Source of the DNA: Latrodectus hesperus
Lineage: Eukaryota; Arthropoda; Arachnida; Araneae; Theridiidae
Reading direction: 5' to 3'
Assembly (NCBI GenBank): GCA_037975125.1
Contig: CM075857.1
Coordinates: 93,940,905 to 94,004,904, forward strand
DNA: 64,000 nt
The notes beneath the pieces were generated by a model. The model worked only from the letters and a program-made list of their open reading frames with translations, made no database searches and was not told the DNA's origin. This document shows, one piece after another, positions 48,120 to 59,711 of this stretch. The translations under genes were made by a program, and so were the position numbers. Numbering within the stretch: the stretch's first letter is position 1; the number at the start of each line of letters is the position of its first letter.

Positions 48120-50610
48120 ATTCTAAATTTAGTGTGATATCTATATAACTTCAATGGTAAGGCTTATGTGGAAACGTGTTTATAAAGGCATTAATGGGAT
48201 GAAACTGACAAAAAATGTCATATGAGTTTAGATGCCATATACATTTTTTGGTGCGTTTTTTAATTTCATGAATTTTTCAATTGATTTTGTCATTTTCCTG
48301 GCAACGATATTTTTTATTCAATCAGAAAAAGATTGAGAATACCAAGTATAATCTCCAACATTATATTGTGGCAACTATGGTTTTCAAAATATCGTGGTTC
48401 AATTTAGAACACTTTTTTTAACAACGCATTTTGATTAGAATTCTTATGGGAATAATTCAAGTGTGAATTCCCTTTTAAAAATTCGTATTATTTCATATTT
48501 TTATTTATTATGAGTTTAATTTAATTAACTTATTTAAAAAACGATGACATAACAATTATATTAGCTTGTTTGCATTCTCAAGGTACCACAAAAATTTTAA
48601 AATGTTCCACAAAAGGATTATTTGGCATCTGGGCCACCGAATGTTTGTATGTCATTGAAACTTCACACATAGAGAAATATTAAAGTCCTTTTAATCAAAA
48701 CATGTATTAAAATTTAAACTCTATTTTCGGTTCAATCCTAATTTCCTTATTTGGTATGTATTTTTAAATAATATGTTTATCATGGCTCTCGCCAATGGTT
48801 AGTGGAAACACGATCTCACTCAATTTTCATTTTATTATATTTCAAATTGTATGTGTGTAAACAAATGACGCGAAAGTCATTTGATGTTATGAATGCACAA
48901 TTAGTGAAAAAATGTTGAAATTTATCATAACTGTCGTTGAATATTTTTTCAATTAGTATTAAATCAGGAAATACGACAATGTTATTTGAAATCATTTAAG
49001 TAAAATAATTTTTCCTCTCTCTAATTTTATTCGGCTTAATTTTAAATAAATACAGATATCTAATAATTAATTCTAAATAAACAGAAATTAAAAATCTTCA
49101 TGAAAAATTGTTACTTTTTATTAATCTATTATTATCATTACAAGAATTTAAAATTATCAGAATTATTATGTTTATTAAAATATAAATAATTTCTCTTAGT
49201 GTTTATTTCTCTTGAAAGAATATTGAATTATTTGTTTTGTAAAGAATTATCATTAGAATTATATGTTTTATTAGAGATATCGAATTAAAAAAGGATGTGC
49301 AACATATACCTCAAACTTTTTACAATATCAAAATTATTTCCAGTTCTGCAAAATATTGAGCTCAATTTTAAATAAACATGTTCTTATTTCCCTATAATTA
49401 AATAATACTATTTATTATTAAAAGGATGCATTAGAATAAATCTAATTAATCAGGATGAAATCTCAGTATTTAATAAAGATTCCACTACTAAAAATCTCTT
49501 TAAAATATATCTTAATTATCTATATAATTTTTTTATTTATAGCCTGTTTTATAATATTTAGTACACTTAAAAAATTCGGATGAATCATTTTTAATAATCT
49601 TGAATTGGCAATATATAAACATATTTACTGAATCTCGCTAAATAAACAATCATAGAACGCAAACGTTGTAGCCGTTCTAAATGTCGCTAATTAGAATTTA
49701 AAATTGTTAGATCCATCTCGATATGGATACTAAGTTTAAGCTCTTCTCCATACATATTTATTATATTATGAAGAAAAAAAACGATTAAATACTAATGTTA
49801 TGCTTAAAATTTATAGTTTTTCCATTCAATGTAAATTTTTTAAAAATATGAGAAACATTTTTAAACTGTAAAACCACTCACACTTCTAGGTAAATTTTCA
49901 TAAATCCAAAATAGGTATATTTATTTTTAATCAAAACATAATTTCCTAATATTTTATTTATTTCTGTGTTATACCATGTATGTTTATATTTTAAATCATT
50001 TTTATTTATAATGTTTACCTTTTAATATTTCAAAATTAAATGATAACACTTTTAGCTAACATGAACTTCTAAATCAATAGCTTTTCAACCGGAATAATAT
50101 CAGAAATAATAATAATAGCTTTTACAATGAATAACGTTTCGATATTATGTTTGGCTGATCTGAATACTGAAGCAATTGTTATCGATATCGTATTACCAGC
50201 GTTCTTCTATCGATACCGTATACGGAGAAGGCTTCATAGATATATTAACAGGACCAAAACGAATTTGAATTTATAAAAAAATTAATCCTTATTTGGGCGC
50301 TTTATCGCTAAATTGGCTAAAATGTGCTTAAATTTCGTTTCCTTCAAATGAATTTCTTATAATGAATATTATTAAAAATATTTTTTATATTCTGGAGCAT
50401 ATTTTTTTTTGTTTCGTGTTTCAGTTTAAGAGAAAAATTTAAAAAATTCAACAAGAAATTTACTTATTTAAGAAAATGTACAAGGAAGGACCCAAACAAT
50501 TTAGGCGTCAGATATCATATTTTTTTATCATTAAATAAAAACTCGAGTAATTCCTACAATGATAAAATACCATCATAATAAATGAATATATCGAACTAAT
50601 ACAATAATTG
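48120..50610. other. AT desert, nothing recognised
   Basis: About 2.5 kb of very AT-rich sequence with frequent stops in all frames. No SINE head, TIR or exon-like segment found. Confidence 0.45.
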
Positions 50611-50750
<140 letters not shown>

Positions 50751-50759
50751 TAAATACTT

Positions 50760-51795
50760 TACATAATACAAAATTCCATGAGTACGTATTGTTTCATCAA
50801 CCTTTTTCGTCATAAAAATATGTCGTCAAATTTTGAAAATTTCAATGCTTTTTTTCCAAACTGCTAATGATAATTTATTATCTTCATTGTAACAAATTGA
50901 TAGAACTTTATTTTTAATTTACATGGTATAAATCGCTTCCTTAATCGACATTTTTTCGCAGATATGGCCAATGGGTAATACGTAAATACCCAAAATTCCT
51001 GTGTGAAGACATTCTTTGACTTGCATGACGGAAAGAAGCTATTGTTAGATATTTTTTAAGTAGCAGGAAGTAATGTTAAAAATTTCGCTAATTCATATAA
51101 AAAAATTTTTTTTCTGATGAATGATTAATATTAACCTGGAAGCCAATGTTCAAATTTAAACGATGTATGTCTAAGATCAGTTATTAATTAATTACTTTAT
51201 AAATAATTATGAAATCTTTGTGAATAAATTATATTAAGTAGATTGTTATTGATTAAATTTGATAATTTATGTCATGTTTAAATATCTTATGTTAAATAAT
51301 GGGGTTCAAAATGGCGAAAAATATGTAAACTTATTTAAGAAGCTTCCCTTTCTTACAACAAAACTCGAAATAAAATTCCTGTACACAGAACACCTGACTA
51401 TTGATTTCTTTACATATCCCCAACCCAGACAAACAGAATACTTAATCATGCGCGCCATTTATAATGTATTCTCCGTCTACAAGCTATCATCGTCTGTTTT
51501 ACCTTTTCCTCGGGATTATAATCTAAATATATAATAGTTCTACCCACGCAAAACGCATTAAGCTAGAAGGTGGTGGCCAATCTATATCGTTATCTACCTG
51601 AATTTTAAATTTATTTCCTGGGAAATGAAGAAAAAAGTTTGTTTCTAATCAACCAAAATGTTTCTAGGATATCAATCAAAAGCATATAAAAGATATTTGG
51701 TACTATTTATCTAGGACATTTAACAGAATATTTAGGAAATAAATTGCATTGTTTAATTGGTGCGTGCTATTGCTGATCAAAGCTGCAAAAAAGTG
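50760..51795. other. AT-rich intergenic DNA with one unrecognised ORF
   Basis: A 91-codon plus-strand ORF (51259-51534) has an ordinary-looking C-terminal half (from about 51360: KLEIKFLYTEHLTIDFFTYP) but no family match that I know, and no splice signals frame it convincingly. Confidence 0.3.
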
Positions 51796-51799
51796 TAAT

Positions 51800-52140
51800 C
51801 TTGAGTCACTGTGGTCTAATAGTAGAACTGTGATCTTCAGAGTATAAAGCTCCGGGTTCGATCCCACTCAATGGGTGATAGATATTTTGACACCACATGG
51901 TGGACAGCCTAACAAAATAAGGCTTTTGTAAGGCATTTTCCTCGGAACTGCCTTCCTTAAGAACTTTTACTGAGATAGTACTCACGAGTCACAAGGGAGG
52001 AAACCCGAAAAACACCGATCGATATGCATATAGAAAGTAGAAGCGCAACATTTATCTTCCATTGTTCAATAGCGCCAGGGATATGGAACTCGGGAACTTT
52101 CGGCCTGAAATGCGATCTCTACCACCAGACCAATGTGAGC
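51800..52140 (+). mobile_element. tRNA-derived SINE, family F-like
   Basis: CACTGTGGTCTAATAGTAGA (A-box-like) and CCGGGTTCGATCCCA (B-box), then ACACCACATGGTGGACAGCC and a 3' part with GGAAACCCGAAAAACACCG and TAGAAGCGCAACATTTATC, shared loosely with 40180-40260. Ends near the CTACCACCAGACCAATGTGA stretch, possibly a second tRNA-like fragment. Confidence 0.5.
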
Positions 52141-52269
52141 TCTCAGAATTCAACTTAGTGCAATATTTTGCACTGAAACAGCGTTTTTATCCTGCTTCGA
52201 AGTTCTTAATTTTTCACAAATTAGCTTTTTTCCTCAGATTCCATTTCTTTCTAAAATTATGATACTTTT

Positions 52270-52760
52270 ATAATATCATTCATCATCATCATTGGCACTA
52301 CAGCCCTTTGTGGGCCTTGGCCTTTTTCAGAATTCTCTGCCATTCCACCTCTTTTCTAGAAATCGACCTCCAGTTCTTGACATTAAGCATGTTGAATTCT
52401 TCTTCCAGGCAGTCCTTCCATCTCTTTTTGGGTCTGCTCTGGTTTACTACAGAAAGGGGTGGTGTTGAAGACCTTTATTGGTGTCCTCTCTGTACTCATT
52501 CTCATGAGGTGGCCTGCCCGTCTCATTCTAGATAGTTTTATTGATTTGAATGATGTCTTCTTCTCCATAGATTTTGTATAGTTCAGAGTTATACCTTTTT
52601 CGCCAGGTGTTACTTTCCAAGACAACACCAAAAATAGTTCTTAGGACCTTTCTCTCAAAAATCGCCAACGTTTTCTTTTCCTTCATCGTGAAGGTCCATG
52701 TCTCTGAGGCGTAGGTTTGAACTGGTTTAATCAACGTCTTGTATAACATTATTTTTGTCC
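52270..52760 (-). pseudogene. RTE-like LINE, C-terminal end of ORF2 with (TCA)n-type tail
   Basis: Minus-strand ORF 52528-52749 reads MLYKTLIKPVQTYASETWTF, then LAIFERKVLRTIFG and WRKRYNSELYKIYGEEDII. After a frame change (ORF 52383-52631) comes IKLSRMRRAGHLMRMSTERT. This is the conserved post-RT region of RTE-type and related LINEs (YGSETW, FERKVLRRIFG, RLRWAGHVxRM). The 3' end is a simple ATGATGATGA-type repeat at about 52277-52290. 5'-truncated and frameshifted. Confidence 0.75.
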
Positions 52761-53311
52761 TTCTCCTGATTAGGTTTTATAATATTATTGTGAAATGTAT
52801 ATAGTACTCTTTGATGAATTAGTATTCAATATTTTTGCATACTAAAATGAAGAGAAAAAGAAATTAGAATTGCACGTGAGCATAGACTCGTAGTAAAAAA
52901 TATTTCTATTTATATGCACTCAGTATTCGTGGGTCTCAAAATGTTAGTTTGAATGTTTATTACTAAACACATGAACAATCGTTTTCCGTTCTCAGTTGTC
53001 TTCTTCTTCTCGAAGTGAAAGTATCTAATTGATAAAATATAGAAATAAATCGGGAAGCAAAAATAAATAAAACAAAAATTCAAAACCAAATTTGTATGAG
53101 AAATTATGTACGATAACTGTATTATATATTGATTTTCCAACTACTGACGTGATTTCAAAATACAGAAAAGAAGTTTCCAACTCAGACGTTGACCTAGTCA
53201 CGTGACTATGATTCACAATTCCTAGATAATTTACTGTATTTTATGGTTTAGGTCTGCAAAAATTAGCAACAAAATGCAAAGACAGTGCAATAAATCCATG
53301 CAACAGTTTAG

Positions 53312-53500
53312 GATTGTGGTGACTCAGTGGTAAAGACATTGTTTTCACCACTAAGAGTTAGCGGGTTTGATACTCAATCCGACCGAAGACCGTCGTGTTG
53401 AAGAGTGTTTTTTGGGCACTGAAAGCTTCGAATGTCCTTCTTATGTGGTTTTCGAAGCATCTTATATCCTTTCAATATGGCGAGAAAAAGAATTTGTCAA
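53312..53500 (+). mobile_element. tRNA-derived SINE, family F
   Basis: TTGTGGTGACTCAGTGGTAA A-box-like, GCGGGTTTGATACTC in the B-box place, then CCGACCGAAGACCGTCGTGT. Mutated promoter boxes suggest an old copy. 3' boundary uncertain. Confidence 0.5.
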
Positions 53501-53611
53501 ATCAGGTATTGATTTTATCACTTGAAAGTGTCTTAAAATCATCTGATATTTAGCGGTTACGGTTGGCAGAAATAAGCACCCAAAACACATTCCAAATAGC
53601 CTAACCTTATT

Positions 53612-53914
53612 TTTTCCAACAGCGAGCACAAGAAGGTTTGAACCCTATGCCACAAAAAGGCCAGAGACTGCTACTCATTTGTCGTTACCCAGCGGGCACC
53701 TGTGAACCAAGTCACGGAGGCGAGTAGCGCTACCCGCGCCATATCACCACCAACCCGTTTATAGGGCGGGCCACATTCATACAACATCACAGAAGAAAGG
53801 ACAGAGAGAGAGAACAGAGAAGGAAAGAAACATCCATGCCCGAACCGGGATTCAAACCCGGGACCAACAGCTCTGGAGTCAGGAACGCTAACCACTCAGC
53901 CAATCGGTCGGCTC
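53612..53914 (-). mobile_element. SINE family A, full-length, exact 15-bp target duplication
   Basis: Complete minus-strand copy, from the head (GCCGACCGATTGGCTGAGTG, right end) to the CCCACC-less 3' domain and short T/A tail (left end). TAGCCTAACCTTATT flanks it exactly (53597-53611 and 53915-53929). Youngest-looking SINE in the window, useful as reference for the family. Confidence 0.9.
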
Positions 53915-54113
53915 TAGCCTAACCTTATTCTAACAATTATATATCATATAAATATAACTATAGTTCTGAAATATAAAATACTATATTTCCTATACCAACA
54001 CTATTATTTTTATAATTGAAGGATATTTTTGTAGTTCTGTAATCGAAAAATTTAAATACATTGATTTTTTTTTTAAGTATATCTAAAGATAGTGGTAACT
54101 GTAACCATCATAC

Positions 54114-54176
54114 TTCATTCCTCATATTCTCGTTGGAATGCCATCTAAGCATTCCAACGGGAATATGAGGAATGAA
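54114..54176. repeat. 28-bp near-perfect hairpin
   Basis: Arms 54114-54141 and 54149-54176 are reverse complements apart from one T:G pair, around a 7-nt loop (CATCTAA). Arm core CATTCCTCATATTC / CGTTGGAATGC. Not part of any repeat family seen here. A foldback snap insertion or a small-RNA-like hairpin are both possible. Confidence 0.85.
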
Positions 54177-54482
54177 ATGGGAAAGACGAAGGATAACAGT
54201 AAGATCAGCTGGTTTACCAAAAATAAAATAGGACGCTCTAATTGAGAACATTCCAGAGGCAGTTTGTTTTAGTATGTTAGCAAATTAGCTTACATGCACT
54301 GTGCTTTATGTGATATGCCAGAGAAGGACTCATAATTCCACTCTTCGCAAGTGTTATGAGATTTCGCTTAAGGTTAAGAATCCTCAGCTGATAATTAACA
54401 AAGCAAAGAAAAAATGTGATCAATTATACAGCCAAATTAAATTATTGTAAAGATATATTACTAGAATTATAGTGCACTAATC

Positions 54483-54850
54483 TTCTTAGAGTTGGGTTTG
54501 TATATCATTGTGCACCTCTGCTTTTATCAGCATTTTGTACTGTTAACTCCAAACCCAATGTTTCCTAGTTCCAGTTGCTCGGGTCACCCACTTTATTAAT
54601 AAAGTCCGATAACCCTTTAATGGAGTCTAGATGTAACTCTCTAGTATGGATGATGCCTAAAGAAATTAATCTAGGGAGGGCAAGAGCCTCGCATTTGTAA
54701 ATGATATGCTTGGCCGTTTCCTCTTGCGTATGACATTTCCTATAGATAGGGTCTTGCTGTCCCATTTTATGGAGGTGTTTTCTGAAATAGTAGTGCCAAG
54801 TTATGAAGCCTACGATTAAATGTATCTCCTGCCTAGAGCATCTTAGAATT
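54483..54850 (-). pseudogene. LINE 3' end, Cys-His tail, solitary copy
   Basis: Minus-strand ORF 54565-54765 reads QDPIYRKCHTQEETAKHIIY and KCEALALPRLISLGIIHTRE: Cys-x2-His...His-x3-Cys of a LINE ORF2 C-terminus, followed by LDSIKGLSDFINKVG. The 3' UTR contains AACTCTAAGAAG (minus strand) at the end. Same family as the array at 56452-57295. Confidence 0.75.
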
Positions 54851-55257
54851 ATTGAAGCACTAATAGAAATCTTAAAAGTTATTAAAGATTTCTTTTTTGT
54901 GCTTTCATATCAAGAACACTGCCTGCCTAGAGTTAGTTGAACAAAATTTAGAGTACGCTAAGTTTATGCAGAAGCTTATGTATCTATATAAGTTTATATA
55001 TATATACATATATATTAGTTTAGGAAAAAGAGAGCGGACGCTTTGATACATCTTAATGCAGATTATCATGGGTTCGATAACAACCACTCTTTACTTAAGA
55101 AAAAGGTATTTTCTGTATTCACATCTGTCACCATCATCCCAGTGTTCTTACTTGATTACTTGATCACAATTATTGTCTTCATGTTGTATTGACCTATTTC
55201 AAGGCACTATGTATAACCTATCTAAGCGTTTTGTATATATAGCTTAGAATTTCATGT

Positions 55258-55626
55258 GGGCCGTGGTAGCCTAGTGGTTAGGGCATGCACCTTCGATCCG
55301 GAAGGGCGGGGTTCGATTCCCAGTGACACCAAAGTACATGCGATATACTTGCTCGTTAAATCTGTGGAATCGAAAGTCCTGTGGTCGGTCATCGAGCAGT
55401 TAGCATGGGTGCAATGGTCTGGAGAGAATTTCTTCTCTCTTCAGATCAATGTCAAAAATGAGGGAATGGATATTCTGGTGGTGCCATCTATCGAGGGATT
55501 TAAAGAGAAAAGACGTACTTTCACCTTCGTTGTGCTCTGATTAAAACAAAAGACGCTCTCTATCGACTTAAATTCGCATAGCCAAGGCATAGCGAACTTG
55601 GCTTGTCCAAGTATCATAAGTAACTA
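55258..55626 (+). mobile_element. tRNA-headed SINE sharing its tail with the 5S SINE
   Basis: Head GGGCCGTGGTAGCCTAGTGG (A-box) and GGGGTTCGATTCCCAG (B-box) within 74 nt; the 5' and 3' acceptor strands do not pair well, so it is not a tRNA gene. From about 55508 (CGTACTTTCACCTTCGTTGT) to CATAAGTAAC it matches the tail of 41048-41440. Flanks AGAATTTCATGT (55246-55257) and AGAATTTCGTATGT (55627-55640) form a target duplication with small changes. The 94-codon ORF here is a shadow. Confidence 0.75.
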
Positions 55627-56089
55627 AGAATTTCGTATGTCCTAACTTACCTTGAGTTGATACACCCAACTATTAAATTCATACTAAATGCATTTAATTA
55701 TTCATTAATCATTTTTACCTCATGAATTTGCAGTAAGTGCAGGTATATGTATTCAATTCTGATTTTTTATATTATTTTTAATTTCCTTTTGTATTTCCAT
55801 TTATTTTCTTTATTTCTTGTATGCATGCCATTTGATATGTATTCTATATCCCTGTCTTACCACATCCTGCCATGTACTTTGTCTGATACTTCTTTTGAAT
55901 GCTTCTTTTGTCCACGTGTTAACTCTCAATTGAAATCCAATTTGTTAAATAGTATATTTTACAAACCCTCTTTACTGTGAAAAAGTAAGAATTTCCACAG
56001 TGTGTCCATATGATTGCAAGCATATTTGTATTGTTTTGTATGTACTGTGTTTCTCTCAACGGCGTTGTTTTCTTTTCTCTCCAGCGGGT

Positions 56090-56211
56090 CCATCAAATCT
56101 GGTAAAACCCTTTCAGGGTAAGTATGTTGTCTCCAGAGGGTTTCCTTTCAGGGTTAGTATATTGTATGTGTTAAAACCCTTACAGGGACCTCAGCTGGTG
56201 TTTACTTTACC
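56090..56211 (+). mobile_element. Retroposon segment with AAACCCTTTCAGGG repeats
   Basis: Three partial repeats of AAACCC-TTTCAGGGT (about 56103, 56143, 56175), then ACAGGGACCTCAGCTGGTG and TTTACTTTAC, the same 3' end as the insert at 48033-48101. The inner repeats are not telomeric (arthropod TTAGG is absent). Confidence 0.5.
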
Positions 56212-56450
56212 TGGTTGGTTAAGGCGTCATTCTCATTATCGGAAGGTTGTGAGTTCGAATCCAGGCTTTATTGAAGATCCATCATGTTCTTTTAACGCAG
56301 CTATGGCAAATTAAAATTGATCGCAATGTCCTCCAAGTGAAATGATTCCTCTGGGAAGGGCAGTCCAAGTCTTCTGCTTGAACCCTGCTTCAGAACTACG
56401 AAGACTCCGCTCTGCTGCTTCTATCTAACTGGTAGAGCCTAACTCAGATA
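56212..56450 (+). mobile_element. tRNA-derived SINE, family F
   Basis: CTGGTTGGTTAAGGCGTC A-box-like, GAGTTCGAATCCAGG B-box, then GATCCATCATGTTC and a body to about 56450. Directly abuts the retroposon segment before it, so the two may form one composite unit. Confidence 0.5.
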
Positions 56451-56451
56451 T

Positions 56452-57295
56452 CTTCTTCTTCTTAGAGTTGGGTTTGTATGTCATTGGGCACCTCTGCTTT
56501 TATCAGCATTTTGTACTATTAACTCCAAACCCGATATTTCCTAGTTCCAGTTGCTCTGGTCACCCACTTTATTAATAAAGTCCAATAACCGTTTAATGGA
56601 GTCTAGGTGTAACTCTCTAGTATGGATGATGCCTAAAGAAATTAATCTAGGGAGGGCAAAAGCCTCACATTCATAAATGATATGTTTCTTCTTATTCCTC
56701 TTCTTCTTCTTAGAGTTGGGTTTGTATGTTATTGGGCACCTCTGCTTTTATCAGCATTTTGTAATATTAACTCCAAACCCGATGTTTCCTAGTTTCAGTT
56801 GCTCAGGTCACCCACTTTATTAATAAAGTCCGATAGCCCTTTAATGGAGTCTAGGTGTAACTCTCTAGTATGGATGATGCCTAAAGAAGTTAATCTAGGG
56901 AGAGCAAGAGCCTCGCATTCATAAATGATGTACTTCTTCTTATTCCTCTTCTTCTTAGAGTTGGGTATGTCTGTCATTGGGCACCTCTGCTTTTATCAGC
57001 ATTTTGCACTCTTAACGTCCAAACCCAGATGTTTCCTAGTTCCAGTTGCTCGAGTCACCCACCCTATTAATAAAGTCCGATAGGCCTTTCATGGAGTCTA
57101 GGTGTAACTCTCAAGTATGGATGATGTTTAAAGAAGTTAATCTAGGGAGGGCAAGAGCCTCGCTTATGTAAATGATATGCTTGGCCGTTTCCTCTTGCGT
57201 ATGAAATTTCCTGCAGATAGGGTCTTGCTGAAACGGTCCCAATTAATGGAGGTGTTTTCTGAAATAGTAGTGCCCAGTTATGAAGCCTACGTATC
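56452..57295 (-). repeat. Tandem array of three LINE 3' ends
   Basis: TTAGAGTTGGG starts at 56462, 56710 and 56955 (spacing 248, 245). Units 1 and 2 both stop at the same internal point (CATAAATGAT followed by TTCTTCTTATTCCTC); unit 3 runs on to about 57295 with the CYS-His tail region also seen at 54483-54850. Each 3' end has an AAG-rich tail on the minus strand. ORF 56795-56977 (minus) is one unit's coding trace. Identical breakpoints mean units 1 and 2 arose by duplication rather than separate insertion. Confidence 0.85.
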
Positions 57296-57299
57296 AACT

Positions 57300-58505
57300 T
57301 AGGGATAGGTACAGGGAATCATGCTTTTGCAACAACAACATTTGTCGGTGTGAGTGCTTGAGAATTTTTCAGGATTCTTCATTTGGGATACGTATATTTA
57401 ATCTGTAATCTATGAAAAATCAATATAAAAATTTGATCTTAAAAAAGGCTCCAACAGCGTTTGTCTGTTAGATTGAATATATCGAGTTCAAATTGAGACA
57501 GATGGCTAGCTAGAATGTATATGATAATAAAAAATATTGAGAGAATTTGTGTTCACAAAAGACAAGAAGAATGTAAAATATCAGAAATGCAAGTAGTGAT
57601 GAAAAGGTGAAAATCAAAATATAAAAGCATGAGATTTGAACAATTACCATACCTTGTTACTAGTAGATGAATGATTAGTATTGAGGCTTTTTGTTTCCAA
57701 CTTAACAGTAGATATATCTGATGGTACGTGTTGGAGCCAGCGCTTTGAAAGTTGGCTAATTTTTCCGTACGCCAAATGCACCAACAAACCCAAATGCCGT
57801 GTAATAAACAATTCACATTTGTAGTAGTTTGTACAGCTGCTCGTTCTTCTTTGTTAGCTTATTTAGAAAGCGGGTTTTACTCCAATTGCTAATTGCTAAA
57901 TAAAATTTTATTTGAATCACATGGAATTATTCTAAAAACACTACACCACAGTACGCAATCTATTTCAAATTTAAAAATCGGAAAGGAATTAGTCTTTATG
58001 TATAAAAATGACCACAGTGCAATAAAATAATATCAGAAAAATTAATTTTTAATTCCTTATCACAAAATCTATAAAAAAAATCGTCCTCGAAATAAATTTG
58101 TTTTATTTAACATTAAAAAACATAACTCAAAACTTTATATAAGCAAGTTTTATTTTCTAGATAAAATTTGTCGAGTTTCATTCATGCACGCAAATTGTGT
58201 ATAAATAATTCCATGCTTTAATTATTTATTCTTATCAAAATAAAAATTCCTTTCACAATATTTTCCATTAAAAGAAAATATTCTTAGAAAAATTTTTCTC
58301 AGAAATATTATAAAATTTTAAATTATTAGATAATTTCTCTAATGGTTAATATTTTATGTCAAATGTAAATAATATCGAATAAATCATCTAAAAAAAAGTC
58401 ATTCGATACACTGCACAATTTTCTTCCTAACATAAATTCATTTCACTAAAAAAAATTTAATCCTGTGTGTTTATTTTTAAAATTACAATTTTAGTACACT
58501 CCTAT
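57300..58505. other. AT-rich intergenic DNA
   Basis: An 87-codon minus-strand ORF (57553-57816) is unrecognised. A slightly GC-richer spot at 57720-57810 has no splice or family support. The rest is AT-rich. Confidence 0.4.
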
Positions 58506-58511
58506 TATAGC

Positions 58512-58592
58512 GGTCTTTGGCGCATTTAGAATTATAGATCATAGTGTTTAATATGATTTGGCGACAAATCCATTTTATTTCGCCAAAGCCCT
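58512..58592. mobile_element. 81-bp mini-TIR element with TTTGGCGC motif
   Basis: GGTCTTTGGCG on the left and, reverse complemented, GGGCTTTGGCG on the right; GATTTGGCGACAAATC inside is a short palindrome. Lies 94 bp upstream of the candidate exon. Too small to encode anything. Confidence 0.5.
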
Positions 58593-58685
58593 AATAAAAG
58601 TAAAATAATCATTCTTCCGTGGTAAGTAGCCTTATTAATGATCGCCTTATATTTTGTACTAACTATGTCCATTTCTCTTTTACAG

Positions 58686-58778
58686 CGGGAAAATTGATCA
58701 TGCGCTGTGAAAACATTGATTACTTCCCGAAGGAGGAATACAGCCCGGACCCCAATGATTCCACCATGGCAATACCTT
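58686..58778 (+). CDS. Candidate internal exon of an unrecognised host gene
   Basis: Preceded by TCCATTTCTCTTTTACAG, a polypyrimidine tract with AG acceptor, and followed by GTAAGTGTC, a near-perfect donor. The exon is 93 nt, with two nt completing a codon, 30 full codons and one nt left, so both introns are phase 1. It reads GKLIMRCENIDYFPKEEY, then SPDPNDSTMAIP. GC content is clearly above the flanks and codons look ordinary. Symmetric phase 1-1 exons are common in shuffled extracellular modules, and one Cys is present, but I do not recognise the domain. No neighbouring exon of the same gene was found in the window, so its introns would extend far on both sides. Confidence 0.6.
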
Positions 58779-59081
58779 GTAAGTGTCTCTTTTCTATTGC
58801 TTGATGATAAGTTTCGAGGCCATGAATTGAGTTTATTGGATAATGAGTCCGCGAGCTAATGGCCGACATAAGCCCTTTAGTGAACTCGCCCCCGAGAAAT
58901 TGAAACGATTAAGAGGTTAGGAACTAACGTCAGTTTTCATTGAATATTAATTTCATTCAAAAGTCCCTGGTCTTTGAAGAGTGAATGTTCTTTATCTCTT
59001 TAAATATGCTCTGTGTGTGTGTATTTCTTATTTAATTTTAAAAAGTTTATAAAACATAATAGAATGATCTCCCCTTTAATA

Positions 59082-59674
59082 CAGTATACTGGTTCCGCGT
59101 TATACGAAAACGCGAGGATTCTCGTAAAGCGATCTCGTATAAAACGAGTTATGTACATATGATTCACGTTTAAATTTCCTAGTTTAAAAAAGGGTTTAAA
59201 TTGAATATTAAGAAAAATCTGTGTTATGAAAGAAATGTGTGAGTTTTATTAAATTCAAATGAAGGACATTTTAAATTAAGAATTTATATAAATGTAACTG
59301 AAAAAAAGTTCTCATGTAAAGTAAATCAAATAATTCCAAAAACGGTTTTATAACATGTTTATTCGCTGTAAGAGCTCTCTGAAATAACGTTCCACCGACA
59401 TATTGTTTTAGAAGAATATTCAACCTGTCAATATTAGAGTTTAATTTAATATAATAAGAACACACAAAATTGGCACTATGTGCAAATGCTCGCGAAATTG
59501 ATTGTGAACTGTACAAATCTTTATAAATTTCCCAGTACAGAAATATAACGTGGTGAATCGACGCATTATATGGGGATAAACGCGTGTTATACCAGGAACA
59601 TAAAATCGCGGACATACCAGGGTCATAATATGAAGACTCGTTATAAGAATACAGTGTCATACGGGGGATTACTG
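59082..59674. mobile_element. 593-bp pogo/Tigger-like MITE, TA target
   Basis: Ends CAGTATACTGGTTCCGCGTT and, reverse complemented, CAGTAATCCCCCGTATGAC, with TA on both sides (59080-59081 and 59675-59676). CAGTA-type ends followed by a GCGTTATA-like motif resemble pogo/Tigger TIRs. The 129-codon minus-strand ORF inside (59271-59660) has no transposase motif. Right end repeated at 27395-27535. Confidence 0.65.
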
Positions 59675-59711
59675 TATTTGAATATTAATAAGACATCCTT
59701 ACCACCATTCA

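Noticed and set aside
51259..51534. 91-codon plus-strand ORF as a gene
   Set aside because: No family, splice signals or codon evidence strong enough; left as part of the intergenic entry.
55258..55331. Possible functional tRNA gene
   Set aside because: A- and B-boxes are present but acceptor strands do not pair and the segment leads into a SINE body with target duplication; the same holds for all other tRNA-like heads in the window.
56100..56190. AAACCCTTTCAGGG repeats as interstitial telomere
   Set aside because: The repeat is irregular and not TTAGG; the same sequence ends in a (TTTAC)n retroposon tail.
58560..58620. Upstream exon ending at the GTAAGT at 58621
   Set aside because: The preceding sequence has stops in the needed frame and overlaps a mini-TIR element; the implied 65-bp intron has no other support.
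59271..59660. 129-codon minus-strand ORF as transposase
   Set aside because: Lies within the pogo-like MITE but lacks any HTH or DDE motif.
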